The notes under the pieces were generated by a model, which saw only the letters and a list, made by a program, of their open reading frames with translations, did not search any database and had not been told where the DNA came from. From assembly GCA_007258455.2 (NCBI GenBank), contig VDFB02296643.1:17829-81828 (forward strand): a stretch of DNA of 64,000 nucleotides. Reading direction: 5' to 3'. The position numbers were made by a program, and so were the translations under genes. This stretch comes from Sequoia sempervirens (Eukaryota; Streptophyta; Pinopsida; Cupressales; Cupressaceae). Below, in pieces: positions 22,187-33,959 of this stretch (position 1 is the stretch's first letter; each line of letters begins with the position of its first letter).

Positions 22187-24538
22187 ATAGCTTAAACTTA
22201 AGTGAAAATATGAAACAATTCTATTCTAAACGGGAATGAGCTATTTATGTTTAGCTTAGCGTGAATTAGTATTTATATATAAATTAATGTTGGATGAAGG
22301 AATTAAGTCTAGAGGATTAATTGAATAACATTAAATGAGCTTATTGTAATCCATTTCAGAGTCTAGTTTGTTAATAGTTTTGGAAATATTGAGATGAATT
22401 ATGGGTAGGGAATGTCATGAAAGTAAACTGTAAAGTATGTTCAGCCTATGTATCTTGCGAAAGGGGTCTTAAGTCTTCCAGAGGCCGGGATGATTTATTA
22501 TTTTGATGGATTTATTTATTTAGTTTGTTATGGGAAACCTTATCATGATTATGTTTATGAAGACCGTCCACCTTGCACGTTATTTTGTCCTTGTGATGGA
22601 TTTTATGGATTTTGTGAGCGGGATGGGTAATGCCTCGCATTGTGATTCATTTGTTTTTTGTGTCGTGCAAGTGGCCTTATTTTTTGTTTCTGTGGTTTTC
22701 GGTGGTCAGTAGGGGAGTGGCTTCCAATGGGGGCTGGCACACAAAGGGGCACCCAGATAACCCATGTGGAAGTTAGTTAACAAGCGATAACATTAAAAAT
22801 AAACTAGGGGGGAAAAGGGTAGTTAAAACATTAACAAGATAAGCTTATACCTCGTTCAGACTCAAGTGCTCATTTAGGATTGAGTTGAGATGGGAAGGCC
22901 TGGAATGGCTAATCAACTACCTCATCTCCACGAGAGGAAAGTTGATCCCACATAAGTTGGCATGAGGGGCAGGAGTTCAGTAGAGGCAGCCAAGATAACC
23001 CAGGATGGGGCCGGGGCCTAGGAAGAACTACTTGGATAACCTATTTCCAATTATGTGATGACATTTCCCCTACGACAACCATAGTTCCCTTGCTTGATGT
23101 ATTACTTGAGTTTTTGTACACCTCTGGAAGTATAGTCACTATTGTTTGTTGTTGATGTGTTTGCCTTGTGTTGTGAGTTATGTCAACCTTGTTATGTCTA
23201 GTCCTTATCTATCATTTTGATGGGACCCTTTGTTACCTCCTAGCACAGGGGGTGAACCTTAGGGTTCACGTGGCTATGTGGAACATGTTACGTTCTCCAT
23301 TGGGTTCCCCTTTTGTTCGTGCCTTGGCGACTCCTCTTGATTCGTTGACTTCTGCTTGGTGATTACTCTTGGGATTGATCATTGTACTTGTAAATGTATT
23401 GTTTTCATGTACCATATGTTTAGCACTCCTCATTTGTATTGAGGAAGTATTACTATTCATGATGTATTTGTAAACTAAGACTAATGTATCTCACTTATGT
23501 AATGAAAGATGTATTCTATAATTTTTTACAAGTTAATTGAAATGATATATAATTAATTTTTCCTTCATGATATAGCATGGTTGTATCATATGGTTCACTT
23601 GATTATTTGTGATGAGTTAATGTTATGCTTAATGATGATTAGTGTTTAATTGTTAATAAGTTATTTGGTTTTGTAATTTGGATAATGGAATTTAAGTAAT
23701 GCAGTCGTGCACCCTAGGGGACGTAGGTTAACAATTAAGTTATGTTCAATTTTAGTTGCACAACATTGCAATTTAAAAAAAAATTGTTCATTTTTTGTTG
23801 TTTAGGTTTAGTCCTCTAGGGTTCTCGGTGGGGACGTTACATGTAGTGCCCTTCCATGATTGACCCTTTCATGATTGATAAATTTTGATTTGGGTTGTTT
23901 GATTGAAATTTGTTGAAGTGTTGCACTTAATCAATTGATTCATTAAATTGAATTATTAGGTAACAAGTATTTTGGTGATTAAATATATGTATTAACGATC
24001 ATAGTATATAGTAAATTTAATGTGTAATATTAAAATAAAATAAAATAGAAATTTAGTGGGAAGATATATTTTTGCTTCCCCTGCAATTTTTTCCCATTGT
24101 TCTCATCAGTACCATTGAGAGCACGACACAATATGTACAAAATCTTAACGTAAGTCACTTGCCAGGCGTCACCCATCCACCAGGCCTTGCATCAAAGATG
24201 TTTCTTGCAACTTTGGGTGCTTTATCCTTAATTGCTTCCCTGAACTTTCACATATGATTAATTCATTTTAATTGATAAGTTTGTTATACACACTCCCATA
24301 TAGCATGCAACTTTTTTTAGAAAGTTGCATGATTCTTTTCCCCCGTCCACAATCTTTGTGTGGTAGTTTTGATTTAGAAAAAAAACTCATCCTTTTAGAT
24401 GCTTTTTAGCCTTATCCATGGAGGTGGATCTAGGAACCAAATGGGGACTCTTTGTTCAGTTTGGGTCCAAGGGATTCAATTTTGGGGGAAGAATATGTAA
24501 TGCAATAAGGGTTACTAATGGGGGGATACATAACCCTC

Positions 24539-24750
24539 CCCTGTTGAACTCGCAGGACTGCATGCGCCTAGAGCACAAGCAAAGTTTACATTGATGACAG
24601 GATGCATTTTATAGTGCTTCATTAACTCAACTATTTTGAGAGCTTCCTTGCAAAAATCTACTTTGTGCTTGTTTTGCAATCATCGCATCTCATGATATGA
24701 CATCTATCAAAACCTACCACTTGCATTTGCTTGAAAATTTCTAAGCCTTT
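24539..24750 (-). pseudogene. Pentatricopeptide repeat (PPR) gene fragment
   Basis: Reading the minus strand, 24658-24539 gives CKEALKIVELMKHYKMHP followed by VINVNFACALGACS, a good match to the PPR pattern (EAL..F..M...G..P...TF..VL.ACS). Just upstream, 24704-24663 gives DVIS-stop-DAMIAKQAQ, matching the DVVSWNAMIAGYAQ linker, in another frame, and around 24750-24700 a further piece reads LEIFKQMQVVGFDR. Frameshifts and stops show it is dead. PPR proteins bind organellar RNA. The fragment lies in the part of LTR unit B that is absent from LTR A, so it was captured or inserted. Ends of the inserted piece are not resolved. Confidence 0.7.
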
Positions 24751-25225
24751 TCAATTAGATCGGCGTGCACCTCCCAACTGACTTCATCTTCTTGAAGGTT
24801 CTTAAGCCTGTCCAACAAATTGGAGTGGTGTGCATCCACCTATCAAACCATTCTGTGAGATCTCTTTGAGGTCCTCTATTAGACAGGTTTGGATCTCACC
24901 CCTTAATTGATTTGAAGTATAAATAAATTTGTTAAACCTCTGCATGGCATGCTCCCTTGGAAATTAATTTGATCTTCTAGTTATTGAAGTGAGATTTATA
25001 GAAATAGAAAATAAGAGGTGTTTTCTCTGTTCATCCCGCCAGGAATTATACATGTTTGCTATTGTAACTGCAGTACTTCCATGAGAATTCTTTATCTCTA
25101 ACCAGTACAACCATAACTGAGGAAGAAAATTCATTTATATCATATCCTAGGCATGCACCCATATCTCTATGTCGTCCAGTAAAACTCTCCATCTCTTATT
25201 CTTCTTCTCAAACTCTTTGAAGACG

Positions 25226-25322
25226 AGACTATGTTGGTGGTTGTAATGTCTTTCATGTTGTTGTCATTGTTCTAATACTTTTTATGTTATGTTGTGTACC
25301 TTGAGACTATGTTGGTGGTTGT
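25226..25322. repeat. 20-bp direct repeat, 77 bp apart
   Basis: GAGACTATGTTGGTGGTTGT occurs at 25226-25245 and 25303-25322. It may be a local duplication, or a trace of the event that brought in the sequence to its left. Confidence 0.6.
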
Positions 25323-25554
25323 TCACCGTTTTGATTTGGTTGGTTGACAATTTAGTTTATTTGGATGATTATGCTACTCTTTTCGGATGTTTATGTTATG
25401 TGGATCATACATGGTGTTTGATGTTGTGTTTGAATTTAACTAGTTATGTTTATCATCTGGATGTAGTACTATGTTGTTATGCAATTGATTAGTAATTGCT
25501 TTATGATATTTATGATGATGTGTTTACTGGGTGGAGTCTTGGTGAGAGGACGAT

Positions 25555-25586
25555 GTAGCATCGCTCGTTCGCGAGCGCCCTGCTAC
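25555..25586 (+). other. Strong hairpin in LTR unit B
   Basis: GTAGCA (25555-25560) pairs with TGCTAC (25581-25586), and inside it CGCTCG (25562-25567) pairs with CGAGCG (25572-25577) around a TTCG loop. It occupies the same place as the hairpin at 18443-18508 in LTR A. Confidence 0.65.
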
Positions 25587-27737
25587 GTTGTGACTTCCTC
25601 TTGAGCACAGTGTGCTTGTGATTGGATATATATGTTGCTTGGCATCTGGTTTGATGCAGGATGCAGGTACTAGGAATCAACTTCGCCTGCACTATCAGGT
25701 TTGAGCATGCCTTACAAAGCCCAATGGGTACATGATGTGGAAACCGGAGTTGACAAGAAAGTCCCCCACCCTAGTCCATCACCCCATCATTGTGTTTGAT
25801 GATGTGGTCTGTTTGCAACTCCGTTTCCATCTTGGTATCATTCGGTCTTGAGTCGTTTATCTTAATTGTTTAATTAATGTTGTTTTAAGTATTTGATATA
25901 GTCATTGTTTATTATACTGAGCTTTTGAATGTCGTTTAAGTATTGTTTCAATTTACGGTGTTCGTAAGTGTTATGTTGAGTTAATTAAAGTGTTAAATTA
26001 AATTATTAAATTAGAATATTAAATGAATATCGTTATTAATTATTAAATTAATTTGTTAAGTTCTAATGATTCAATAATTATATATCTACTTTTATTAATG
26101 AGGAATATTTTAATGAAATATAATGAAATAATATTGTATTTATAAATAATCTTTATTTATTTTAAATTTAAATGTTATGAATAAGTTCGTTTAAAATAAA
26201 TTATTAAATTGGAATATTAAAATGGAAATTTAGAGATAATGTTAAATCACAAAAAGTAATTAAAAAGAAATTTAAATCAGAAATATTTTGCATGCATGTG
26301 CATGCGTAGTTTTGAGCTGAAAATGAAAGGGCAACTTGCCGATTTTTGTGTTTTTAATGATTTACCATTTTATTTTATTTTCAAAAACTAAAAATAATTT
26401 CTTTAATTGAAATTGGAGACAGAGAAAAAGGGAGTTAATTTTTTGGGTTTTTGGGAACAAGTAAAATTTGCTCTGCAATTTTTTTTTATTCTCTGGGAAA
26501 ATAAAAGTAAAAGAAAATATTTACAGCTTGAGAAGCGGATTTTGAGAACGAAGAAACGGATTTGGGACTATAACGAAGGATTGTCTTTCTCACCATCTCC
26601 ATCAACGAGTGTTGGACTTCAAGTTGATCATCGATTTTCTTTATATGTATTTCAAATTTAGTGCTGAAAATTTTGCTTTCCATGTATTGGCATATCTTTG
26701 TTTTTGTCGTCGTGTTATCCATGCCTTCGTTCTTTGCACTCTTCAATATCCAATTTATGTGTTCTTTGATTTGTCATGGGGTAAAGTTCGATGCCCTTTT
26801 CATACGCCTGGAAGCCTGAACTATATTCACAATCTTTGTTTCATTTCTGAAACTTGAAAAATGTTTAGATGTTTCCAGTGGAAAGCAACCTGCTATGCAT
26901 TTCCCTGGTTAATGCCATTTTTTTTTCAAATTGCTTCATTTGGCATCATTTAATATAGAACAGCCGATTTTATTTAAGGCATCCCTTACCTTTAGGCGAG
27001 TATTATGCCTATATTTTTTATTGCTGTATTATTTTTTTGTATGTTGCCTTTTAGTTACATTCCTTGAAACTTAATTTGGGTGTCGATGTTAATTTTGGAA
27101 AGTCTTGATCCATTCTAAAGCGGTGTGTTTTTGTTATCCAGTTTATTTTTGCCGCCTTATCTTCATAGTCTTTTTTTTTTATGGTCTTTGAAAACTTGCA
27201 AGTAGTAGGGCGTCAATGTCAATCCTTGGGGAAAACAAACCTTAGATTCTTTTGACAGTTGGCTTTAATTCAACATATCTTTATTGATTTTCATGGTATA
27301 GCCTGGGAGTCAATTTATTTTGCAAGGTATTTTGGTCTTCATGCTTTTTATACTTCTTTTCCTTATTTTCTTATACTTTTAGGAGTGTCGATTTCTCCAG
27401 CATTGCTTCAAAATCTACAAAATTATATTGTAATGTCTATCTTCATTCACCTATATGGTGTCCACCTTAATTGTAATATTCTTTTTAGTTGTTCATTGTT
27501 TAGCTGATAAAACCGCACCCTTGTCATAAGCTCCCTTGTTTCGATTGGTAGATGGTAGAAATTTATGTTGCTAAGGTTCATTGTTACCTCTACTCCCAGC
27601 GCCTTGTTGCCTAGTCAACCTTGCTATCTCCTTTGGGGGTGTCATCTTAATCCTCAATTGGTTCGCTGTCTTTGTTCAAGCTCTATATTTTCCCTCATTC
27701 TTGGTTGTGTCTGGTTGTGTATTCAGTGCACTTTGTT

Positions 27738-27992
27738 TAAAGGTATATATATATATATGTATATATACATATATTTATATCTTTGGTTTAATTATTATGT
27801 TGGGTTGTACATTTTCTCTATGTTGTCAAAAGACAACCAGCAAGTATATTTAAAATTTTATTAACAATATCATTTTAAATTAAATGTATAATATACATAT
27901 ATATATATATATATAATCATTTACAATGAAATATATGTATATATATATATATATAGGTATATATATAGGTATATATATATATGTGTGTGTGG
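27738..27992. repeat. AT microsatellites (27738-27782 and 27895-27992)
   Basis: Runs of TATATA with TATATG and TATAGG interruptions inside LTR unit B. ORFs across them are low-complexity artefacts. Confidence 0.7.
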
Positions 27993-29811
27993 AATTAATA
28001 AATATCTCATGAATTATAATAAAGAGTAATTTTGTGAGTGAAAATGCATAATTAGATAATTGAAGGTTGTTCTTAATTAAATTTATATACATTTGTATCT
28101 GCGTAAATAGATATACATGTTATGAATTATAAGTAAGAGCAATTTGTTTAAAGTATGTATGAATATGTATAAGAATTGTATAAATTCTTTAGTTGTTTAA
28201 ATACTGTTAAAATGGAGGTGTAATTAAATGTAGCGATTGTGGAATATGTTCTTGTAAATTGTTACATGGAATGTGTTCGAGATTTAAGAGATGGATTTTT
28301 ATGTTCCCATGTTGGTAGTTTTCTTTTCCCCTTGTAATATTTCAATTTGATGAGATTTTGTGTCAGTCATGTGGGAACCTGTAGCACTAAGTTACTCTCT
28401 ACTGGAAGTTTAAGGGTAGCTCGTTCAATAGGCTTCCAGAAGCAATGGGAAACTTGATTTATGATTGGATTTTCCATGTTTGATCTTTGTGGTTCATTTG
28501 ATTTTATCTCTGATTTATGAGCTCTTGTGGGTGTTATCTTGTACCATGGTGTTGACATTTGATGTAGCTTTTTGGGCAAGATGGTTCATGCCTCGCATTT
28601 GCACTTGGTCTTTGTGGCTTTAGTGCTTTATGTGTTTTGGTACACCCCTTGGTGTCATTAGATTTTTTTTTCGGTGCTACTAGGGAGAGTGGCTCTTCAT
28701 GGGGTTCGGCATACAAAAGGGCAGCCTGGGTAACCCATGGAAGAGTTTGTTTAAGAAGTGATAACCTAATAAAATTAACTAGTGGGTTTGAGTAGGATCA
28801 CACTAAACAAGATAAATAAGATGCCTTGCCAATGCCGTTAGTGCTTTTGCAGACTAAGGATGGGTTGAGAAGGCCATGGTCAGCAAGATCACTACCTTGT
28901 CTTCACAAAAGGTTAGTGGTCCCGCATGTGTCACCCTATGGGGCTGACGCCTAGTGAGAGGCAACTAGGGTAACCATAGATGGGGGTCGGCACCTAGTGA
29001 GAGGCAACCAGGGTAACCCATGTAGGGCCATGCGATGACACTCTTCCTATAGTATTCCTTGTCAGTGCCTTTGTGTGTCTCTGAAAGCAGTCATCCATTA
29101 AATAGTCATTTTTGATGTAGTTGTTTATCATGTGTATTGTTACTCTTGTTTTGTTGAGTCTTGTAACCTTTCCACTTGACTGTTCCTTGTCGTCGGTCTT
29201 TCTTGTCATCTCCTAGCACAAGGGGTGGGCCTTCGGGTCCACGTGGTCAGGAGGAGCGTGCTATGCACCCCATTGGTTTCCCAGATAAAGTTCGTGAAGT
29301 GCAGAGATTGTATCGATGCAATTGATTTAGAGCTTCACCTGAGTTCAGTTGTATCATGTTCACTTAGTTGTATACTTTTGCTATTGATGTACTATTCCCA
29401 CTATGGGGTGGGAAGCACTACTATACTTTTGTAAATTTGTAACGATGTAATTTTCATATTGATGTATATATATATTCTATTTTGATCAATGTAACATGTA
29501 TGGATATTCTTGATTATATTATGTGTTCATATATGGATTTTTCACATGGATGTAATGTAATGGATGTATGATCATTGTTTTATTATTCTATATTATGGTT
29601 CCGCAATGTAATCTTGGGATTTGTTAATTATCGTTAAGGTATGGGTTTATGATTAGTAATTTTGTCACGTGTACCCCAGAGGACATAGTTGATATTGTAT
29701 TTGTATAATTGCATTACATGTATTGTATATTAATGTACATCTTATGTTAGTTTACTTTTAAAAAAAGAAAATTGTGTTGTAATTTGTTAGTTTCAGTTGT
29801 CCTTTGTGAGA

Positions 29812-32800
29812 GCCCTTATATTCGCCTTCCTATAAGGAAAATTGAGTTGAGCAAATGCCGCAAAGCTTCGTGCCATAGGATGTTCAGGTCACTTGTGGAT
29901 TTCGTCTCTAGTTGCATCTAATCGGGTCTTTCAAACCAGAGGCCATGTTTATTATGGATGACCTTACAAGAGTTCTTAGACATGTCGAACTGTACTAGGT
30001 CTTGACCATGAATTAAATTGTGTTATAACCAAACGTTGTTCCTCTTTGGTAAACCTGAATTGTTATAGTAAATCAAACTAGCATTATGTGAGATGTTATG
30101 ATTGACCCTAAGTTTTTAAAATACTATAGTTTACCTGATTTCATAACTAAATAGTAAATAAATATTACTTGTATTTATAATTCGATGGATCCTTATCTTG
30201 TTTGAGAAACTTGGAAAATGACCCTAGTGTACCACTTGGTCTTAATTTTTTTTTAAATTTTGATTGTCATTATAATGATCATGTTATAGTCTTAAAACAT
30301 TATTACATTACTCTTCTTTTATTATAAAAATCAAGTTGTTACCTTGAGTTATTTGATCGATTATTATAATTTTTCCTAGTTATCAAAATGGATAAATATC
30401 TTTCTTTTATAAAATATTAAATATTTAAGTATTTACTTTTAAGGAGAGTTAGATAATCAAGTGATTAAACTAAATTAGGTTTAAGAGAAAATAATAACTA
30501 TATTTAATTTATATATATATATAATTCTGAAGGAAAACATTCTAAGTACAAAACTTATATTGGAGGATGAAGTGAAAGGAATTAAATATGAAATTGAGTT
30601 ATTTTATGACATTTGATCAATGCATAAATTTAGATTGCAATTTGTCTATGCATATTATGTATCATGGATTAATTGGGGTCTTGTTTCATTTTTAGATATA
30701 ACTATGGGTGGGAGAAAAGTTAATATGGTGTAAGGGTAAAAGTTTAGGAATTGATTATATAGAGATGTTGCATAATTTAAATAGTTGGAATATTGAGTAG
30801 AGTAGAATGTGTTGGGATAGGAATGAATTATCTCTTGTAATTTACTTTCGTAAAACCTTAGAGCAAGGGTATGAGTTGTGAGTGGAACTTAAATCGAGTA
30901 ATTAGATTTGAGTGAAGCATAAATGCTTGACGAGATTATTGAAATGTTTCCATTAATGTCTTGGGTATATATTATAGGATTGGACATTCAACTAAATGAT
31001 GTTGTTTACCTTCAGTTGTTTGGAATGTTGGTTTGTAAATATATATGTTATTTTGTAGTTTGGAAGTTGCCTAACTTGTGATCTTGTGTGTTTATTGGAT
31101 GATGTTAAGTATCAAGTGTCATAAATAATAGTTTTGCTATGTGGAAATAATGTATCTCATGGTTTCACTATTGTTTTACGTGCTTGCTTTGAGTAAAGTA
31201 TTTGGTTAGTGAATTTGGGTTCTTTTGGTTAATTGATTGAATATTGAATGTCAATTTCATTTGTAATCGTTAAAGTTGAATCCATGGTTGTAATGTTTAT
31301 TTCTTGCTCGTTTAGTTTGAGGTGTTGAATTAGTGAAAATGAGAAGCTTTTGATTATTGAGGTTGATTTTGATTTTGAGTTGATTTTGGGTTTTGTGTTA
31401 TGAGGGAGTCTTTGTGCGAAATTGTTACAGTAATCTTCCAAAGGTCTAAGGGAGTATTCTATTGGTTGAATTTTATGTTGCTCTTTTGGAAGTGGTTGAT
31501 TATGTATTTGAATTGTGTTCATGATGGTTTTAGCCATGCACTATTTATTCATTATTATGGTCGGTTTTTGTGTGCGAGAGGGTTCATGCCTCGCTTTATG
31601 TGTATGTGCACATGGGTTGTAATTCTGTGCAATATGGCTTTACCCTATTGGATGTTTTTGGGTCTTCTAGTTGTTAGTAGGGGGAGTGGCTCTCAATGGG
31701 GGTCGCTGCACAAAGTGTCGTTAAGATAACCCATGTGGGAGTTTCTTAATTTAGTGAAAACCTAATTAATAAACTAGGGGGTTGGGTAGAAATTCACACT
31801 AACTAAGATAATTGGATGCCTCACCCATGCCTGTAGTGCTCATTTAGGCTAAGGATGGGCTAAGAAGGTTTGGTTGGAAAGATCAACTTCCTTGTCCTCA
31901 TGAAAGGAAAGTTGGTTCTGCATTTGTCACCCTATGGGGTTGGTGACTGGTGAGAGACTATCATGATAACCATAGATGGGGGTTGGCGTCTAGAGAGAGA
32001 CAGTGAGGATAACCCATGCCAGGACCATGCGATGACACTCTTCCTTATTGCAACCTAGCATTCCCTTGTCTTGTTTTCCCCTTTGTTGTTTGTGTACCTC
32101 TAGAAGTGGTGTCTCTATTGTGAGTTTTCTTGTTGCACCTTGTACGTTGGAGTCATGCTAGCCCTTTTCTGATTGACTACTTGTGTAGTGGGTCCTTATT
32201 GTCATCTCCTAGAATGGGGGGTGGACCTTAGGGTTCCACATGGTGGGGTGGAATGTTCTATGCACTCCATTGGGTTCCCAATTGATGCTCGTGAGCATGG
32301 ATGTTGTACCTTTGCAGAGATCCCAAATCTTGTACCCAACTTGAGATAGTGTTGGTGTTATGTACAATGTAATCATTTCAGTTGTATCTCATCATGTATC
32401 TGGTGTATCCTTCCCATTGTATGTTGGGAAGTATTGATGTATTTATGTAATCATGAAACAATGTACCTTTATGTAATAAAAGTGATGTATGTACTCCTTG
32501 GGTTTAACATATGATCATTGATGGTTATTTATTTAATCTGATGTATGGACGTATGATGTTCATTACTTAATGTAATGGATTTATAATTAACTTTTGTGGG
32601 TTGGTTAATCTTAGATGTTGGATTAGAACTTGATAGGAATGTATGCTCATAATGCAATCATGATACCCTGAAGGACATAGTTAGATCATATGTATGTGTA
32701 GTTTTCATTCTATGTTAGTTGTTAGCATGATCTACATGTTGATTCACTTTTAAAAAAAATAATCATAAATTGTTAGTTAGATGTGTTGTCCATTGGGGTT

Positions 32801-32818
32801 TTGTGGCGGGGCATTACA
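29812..32818 (+). repeat. LTR-like unit C of the nested stack
   Basis: Its last 1.4 kb (31400-32818) aligns with 22440-23841 and 28370-29800, with blocks such as CCATAGATGGGGG and CATGCGATGACACTCTTCC. It ends GGGGCATTACA next to the ATGTG duplication. The first part (29812-31400) has no clear partner in units A or B and no coding frame. C and B tails differ substantially, so they are not a recent LTR pair. Confidence 0.6.
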
Positions 32819-33010
32819 ATGTGGTTTATCGGCATTCATGATTGGAGATTGCATTTGTAAGAGGCAATATTGGACAATATAGTTTGTACATGGTTGTTAA
32901 ATGCTTTCTCTATGGAATGGATTTGGATGGAGATGTTTGCAGCTAATGGTGTTTGGAATGGCGGTCATTGGTAATTGGAAACTTGTGTGAATTAACCATG
33001 GGTTCTTTAA
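32819..33010 (+). repeat. Repeat R, right half (interrupted copy)
   Basis: Aligns with 33182-33370 (shared ATTCATGAT, GCATGGTTGTTAAATGCTTT and GGTCATTGGTAATTGG). Together with 17129-17316 it forms the R unit split by the LTR stack. Confidence 0.75.
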
Positions 33011-33370
33011 TACCAGGATGGCTAGATTGGGCACATGGCCAGGATGACAAGGGTGTCTAGGTCACTCAACATCATTTAATGATCAAATATTCCCTTCCAA
33101 ATTAGCTGCGTGGATGATCAAGAATGAAATTGTTGCACGTGGATGTGACATTTTTTGGTTGGAATTCATAAGGAGGGGTGATGTGGTTTATCGACATTCA
33201 TGATCAGAGATTGAATTTGTAAGAGGAAAGATTGGACAATACAGTTGTGCATGGTTGTTAAATGCTTTCTCCATAGAATGGCTTTAGATAGCGATGTTTG
33301 CAGTTAATGGTGTTTGGAATGGTGGTCATTGGTAATTGGCAACTCATGCGAATTAACCTCATGTTCTTTA
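33011..33370 (+). repeat. Repeat R, uninterrupted tandem copy
   Basis: Left half matches 17129-17316, right half matches 32819-33010, joined at GGGGTGATGTGGTTTATCG without insertion. The R unit is therefore tandemly duplicated here, about 360 bp per unit. Confidence 0.75.
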
Positions 33371-33377
33371 AATCACT

Positions 33378-33959
33378 GTGGTGGTGGAAAAAAGACTCAC
33401 AATCGACATGAATACTCTAGTGCATTTGAGGTGCTCGAAGAAGAAGACAACTTTCCTTAGCTTCATTGCAAACGAGAGGTTGAAGAAAATATGTTTGAAT
33501 AATGCTATCTTGTGCGTAGAGGTTGTGCAAATGGTGATAGGTAAGAAGTTCTATTTCTCCTCTAATAGGGTAAGGGCCAATTTTGACATTTGATCTTAGT
33601 TCCTAGCCACACTTTTGGATATGCAAATTCCCAAAGTTCGTTGCTTGCGTCTGCTAAGGTCAGTGTTCAAGGTGGCTATCTTGGTACATGATTTGGACAT
33701 GGTTATAGTCACTGAACTGGGAGTTGGGATTCCTTGGACAAATGACATTGAAAAAATGTTCCATTGTGGGGTGGCAGTGGAGCAACAACCTTTCCTCCTC
33801 AACTTGGATGTTGGTGGTCGGGCTTGTCACAGGCTTTGGGCTTTAATTGGTTACCACTTCCTCTATCACAAGCTAGGTTTGGACAAGGTCATGGGCATCT
33901 AGTGGTGTAGGGATTTTGCCAAGGTGGTGGAGTCAGGTAAGTTCTATGACGAAGAGGAT
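33378..33959 (+). pseudogene. Decayed coding-like stretch of unknown family
   Basis: One frame stays readable over 580 bp with stops only at 33591, 33597, 33900 and 33957. The predicted residues have normal composition (for example MQIPKVRCLRLLRSVFKVA and ACHRLWALIGYHFLY), but I do not recognise a domain. It follows directly after repeat R, and the region to about 34200 ends in an A-rich stretch, so a retroposed pseudogene or the body of the R element is possible. Coding origin is not proven. Confidence 0.3.

Larger units (their letters stand above)
17322..23841 (+). mobile_element. Solo LTR A (about 5 kb, split by two TIR elements)
   Basis: Starts TGTGATGCCCC and ends GGGGACGTTACA, flanked by TGTAG at 17317-17321 and 23842-23846. 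Without the two TIR elements and their duplications it is about 4.96 kb. Parts align with the following unit: 18420-18700 with 25515-25800 and 22440-23840 with 28370-29800 and 31400-32818. No coding region, so a solo LTR is the simplest reading; a wholly non-coding element cannot be excluded. Confidence 0.75.
23847..29811 (+). repeat. LTR-like unit B of the nested stack
   Basis: Starts TGCCCTTCC, continuing the TGTAG tip at 17317 or 23842. The segments 25515-25800 and 28370-29800 align with solo LTR A. Relative to A it has about 1.36 kb extra before 25515, where the PPR-like fragment lies. The usual tail (...GTTGTCC followed by a G-rich block and TTACA) is cut short near 29807. Within it, 26400-28370 has no coding frame that I can support. 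Confidence 0.6.
17317..32818 (+). mobile_element. Nested stack of long pol-less LTRs (15.5 kb)
   Basis: Borders are given by the target duplication ATGTG at 17312-17316 and 32819-32823 and by comparison with the uninterrupted repeat R at 33174-33200. Ends are TGTAGTGCCC... and ...GGGGCATTACA, an imperfect inverted pair. The outer element is split 5 bp from its left tip by solo LTR A (17322-23841). It contains at least two LTR-type 3' halves (ending about 29807 and at 32818). No gag or pol is recognised anywhere inside. Confidence 0.7.

Noticed and set aside
17322..32818. Reading the whole 15.5-kb block as one LTR-internal-LTR element
   Set aside because: The LTR-like tails A, B and C differ too much to be one LTR pair, and the inner TGTAG duplication shows that A is a separate insertion.
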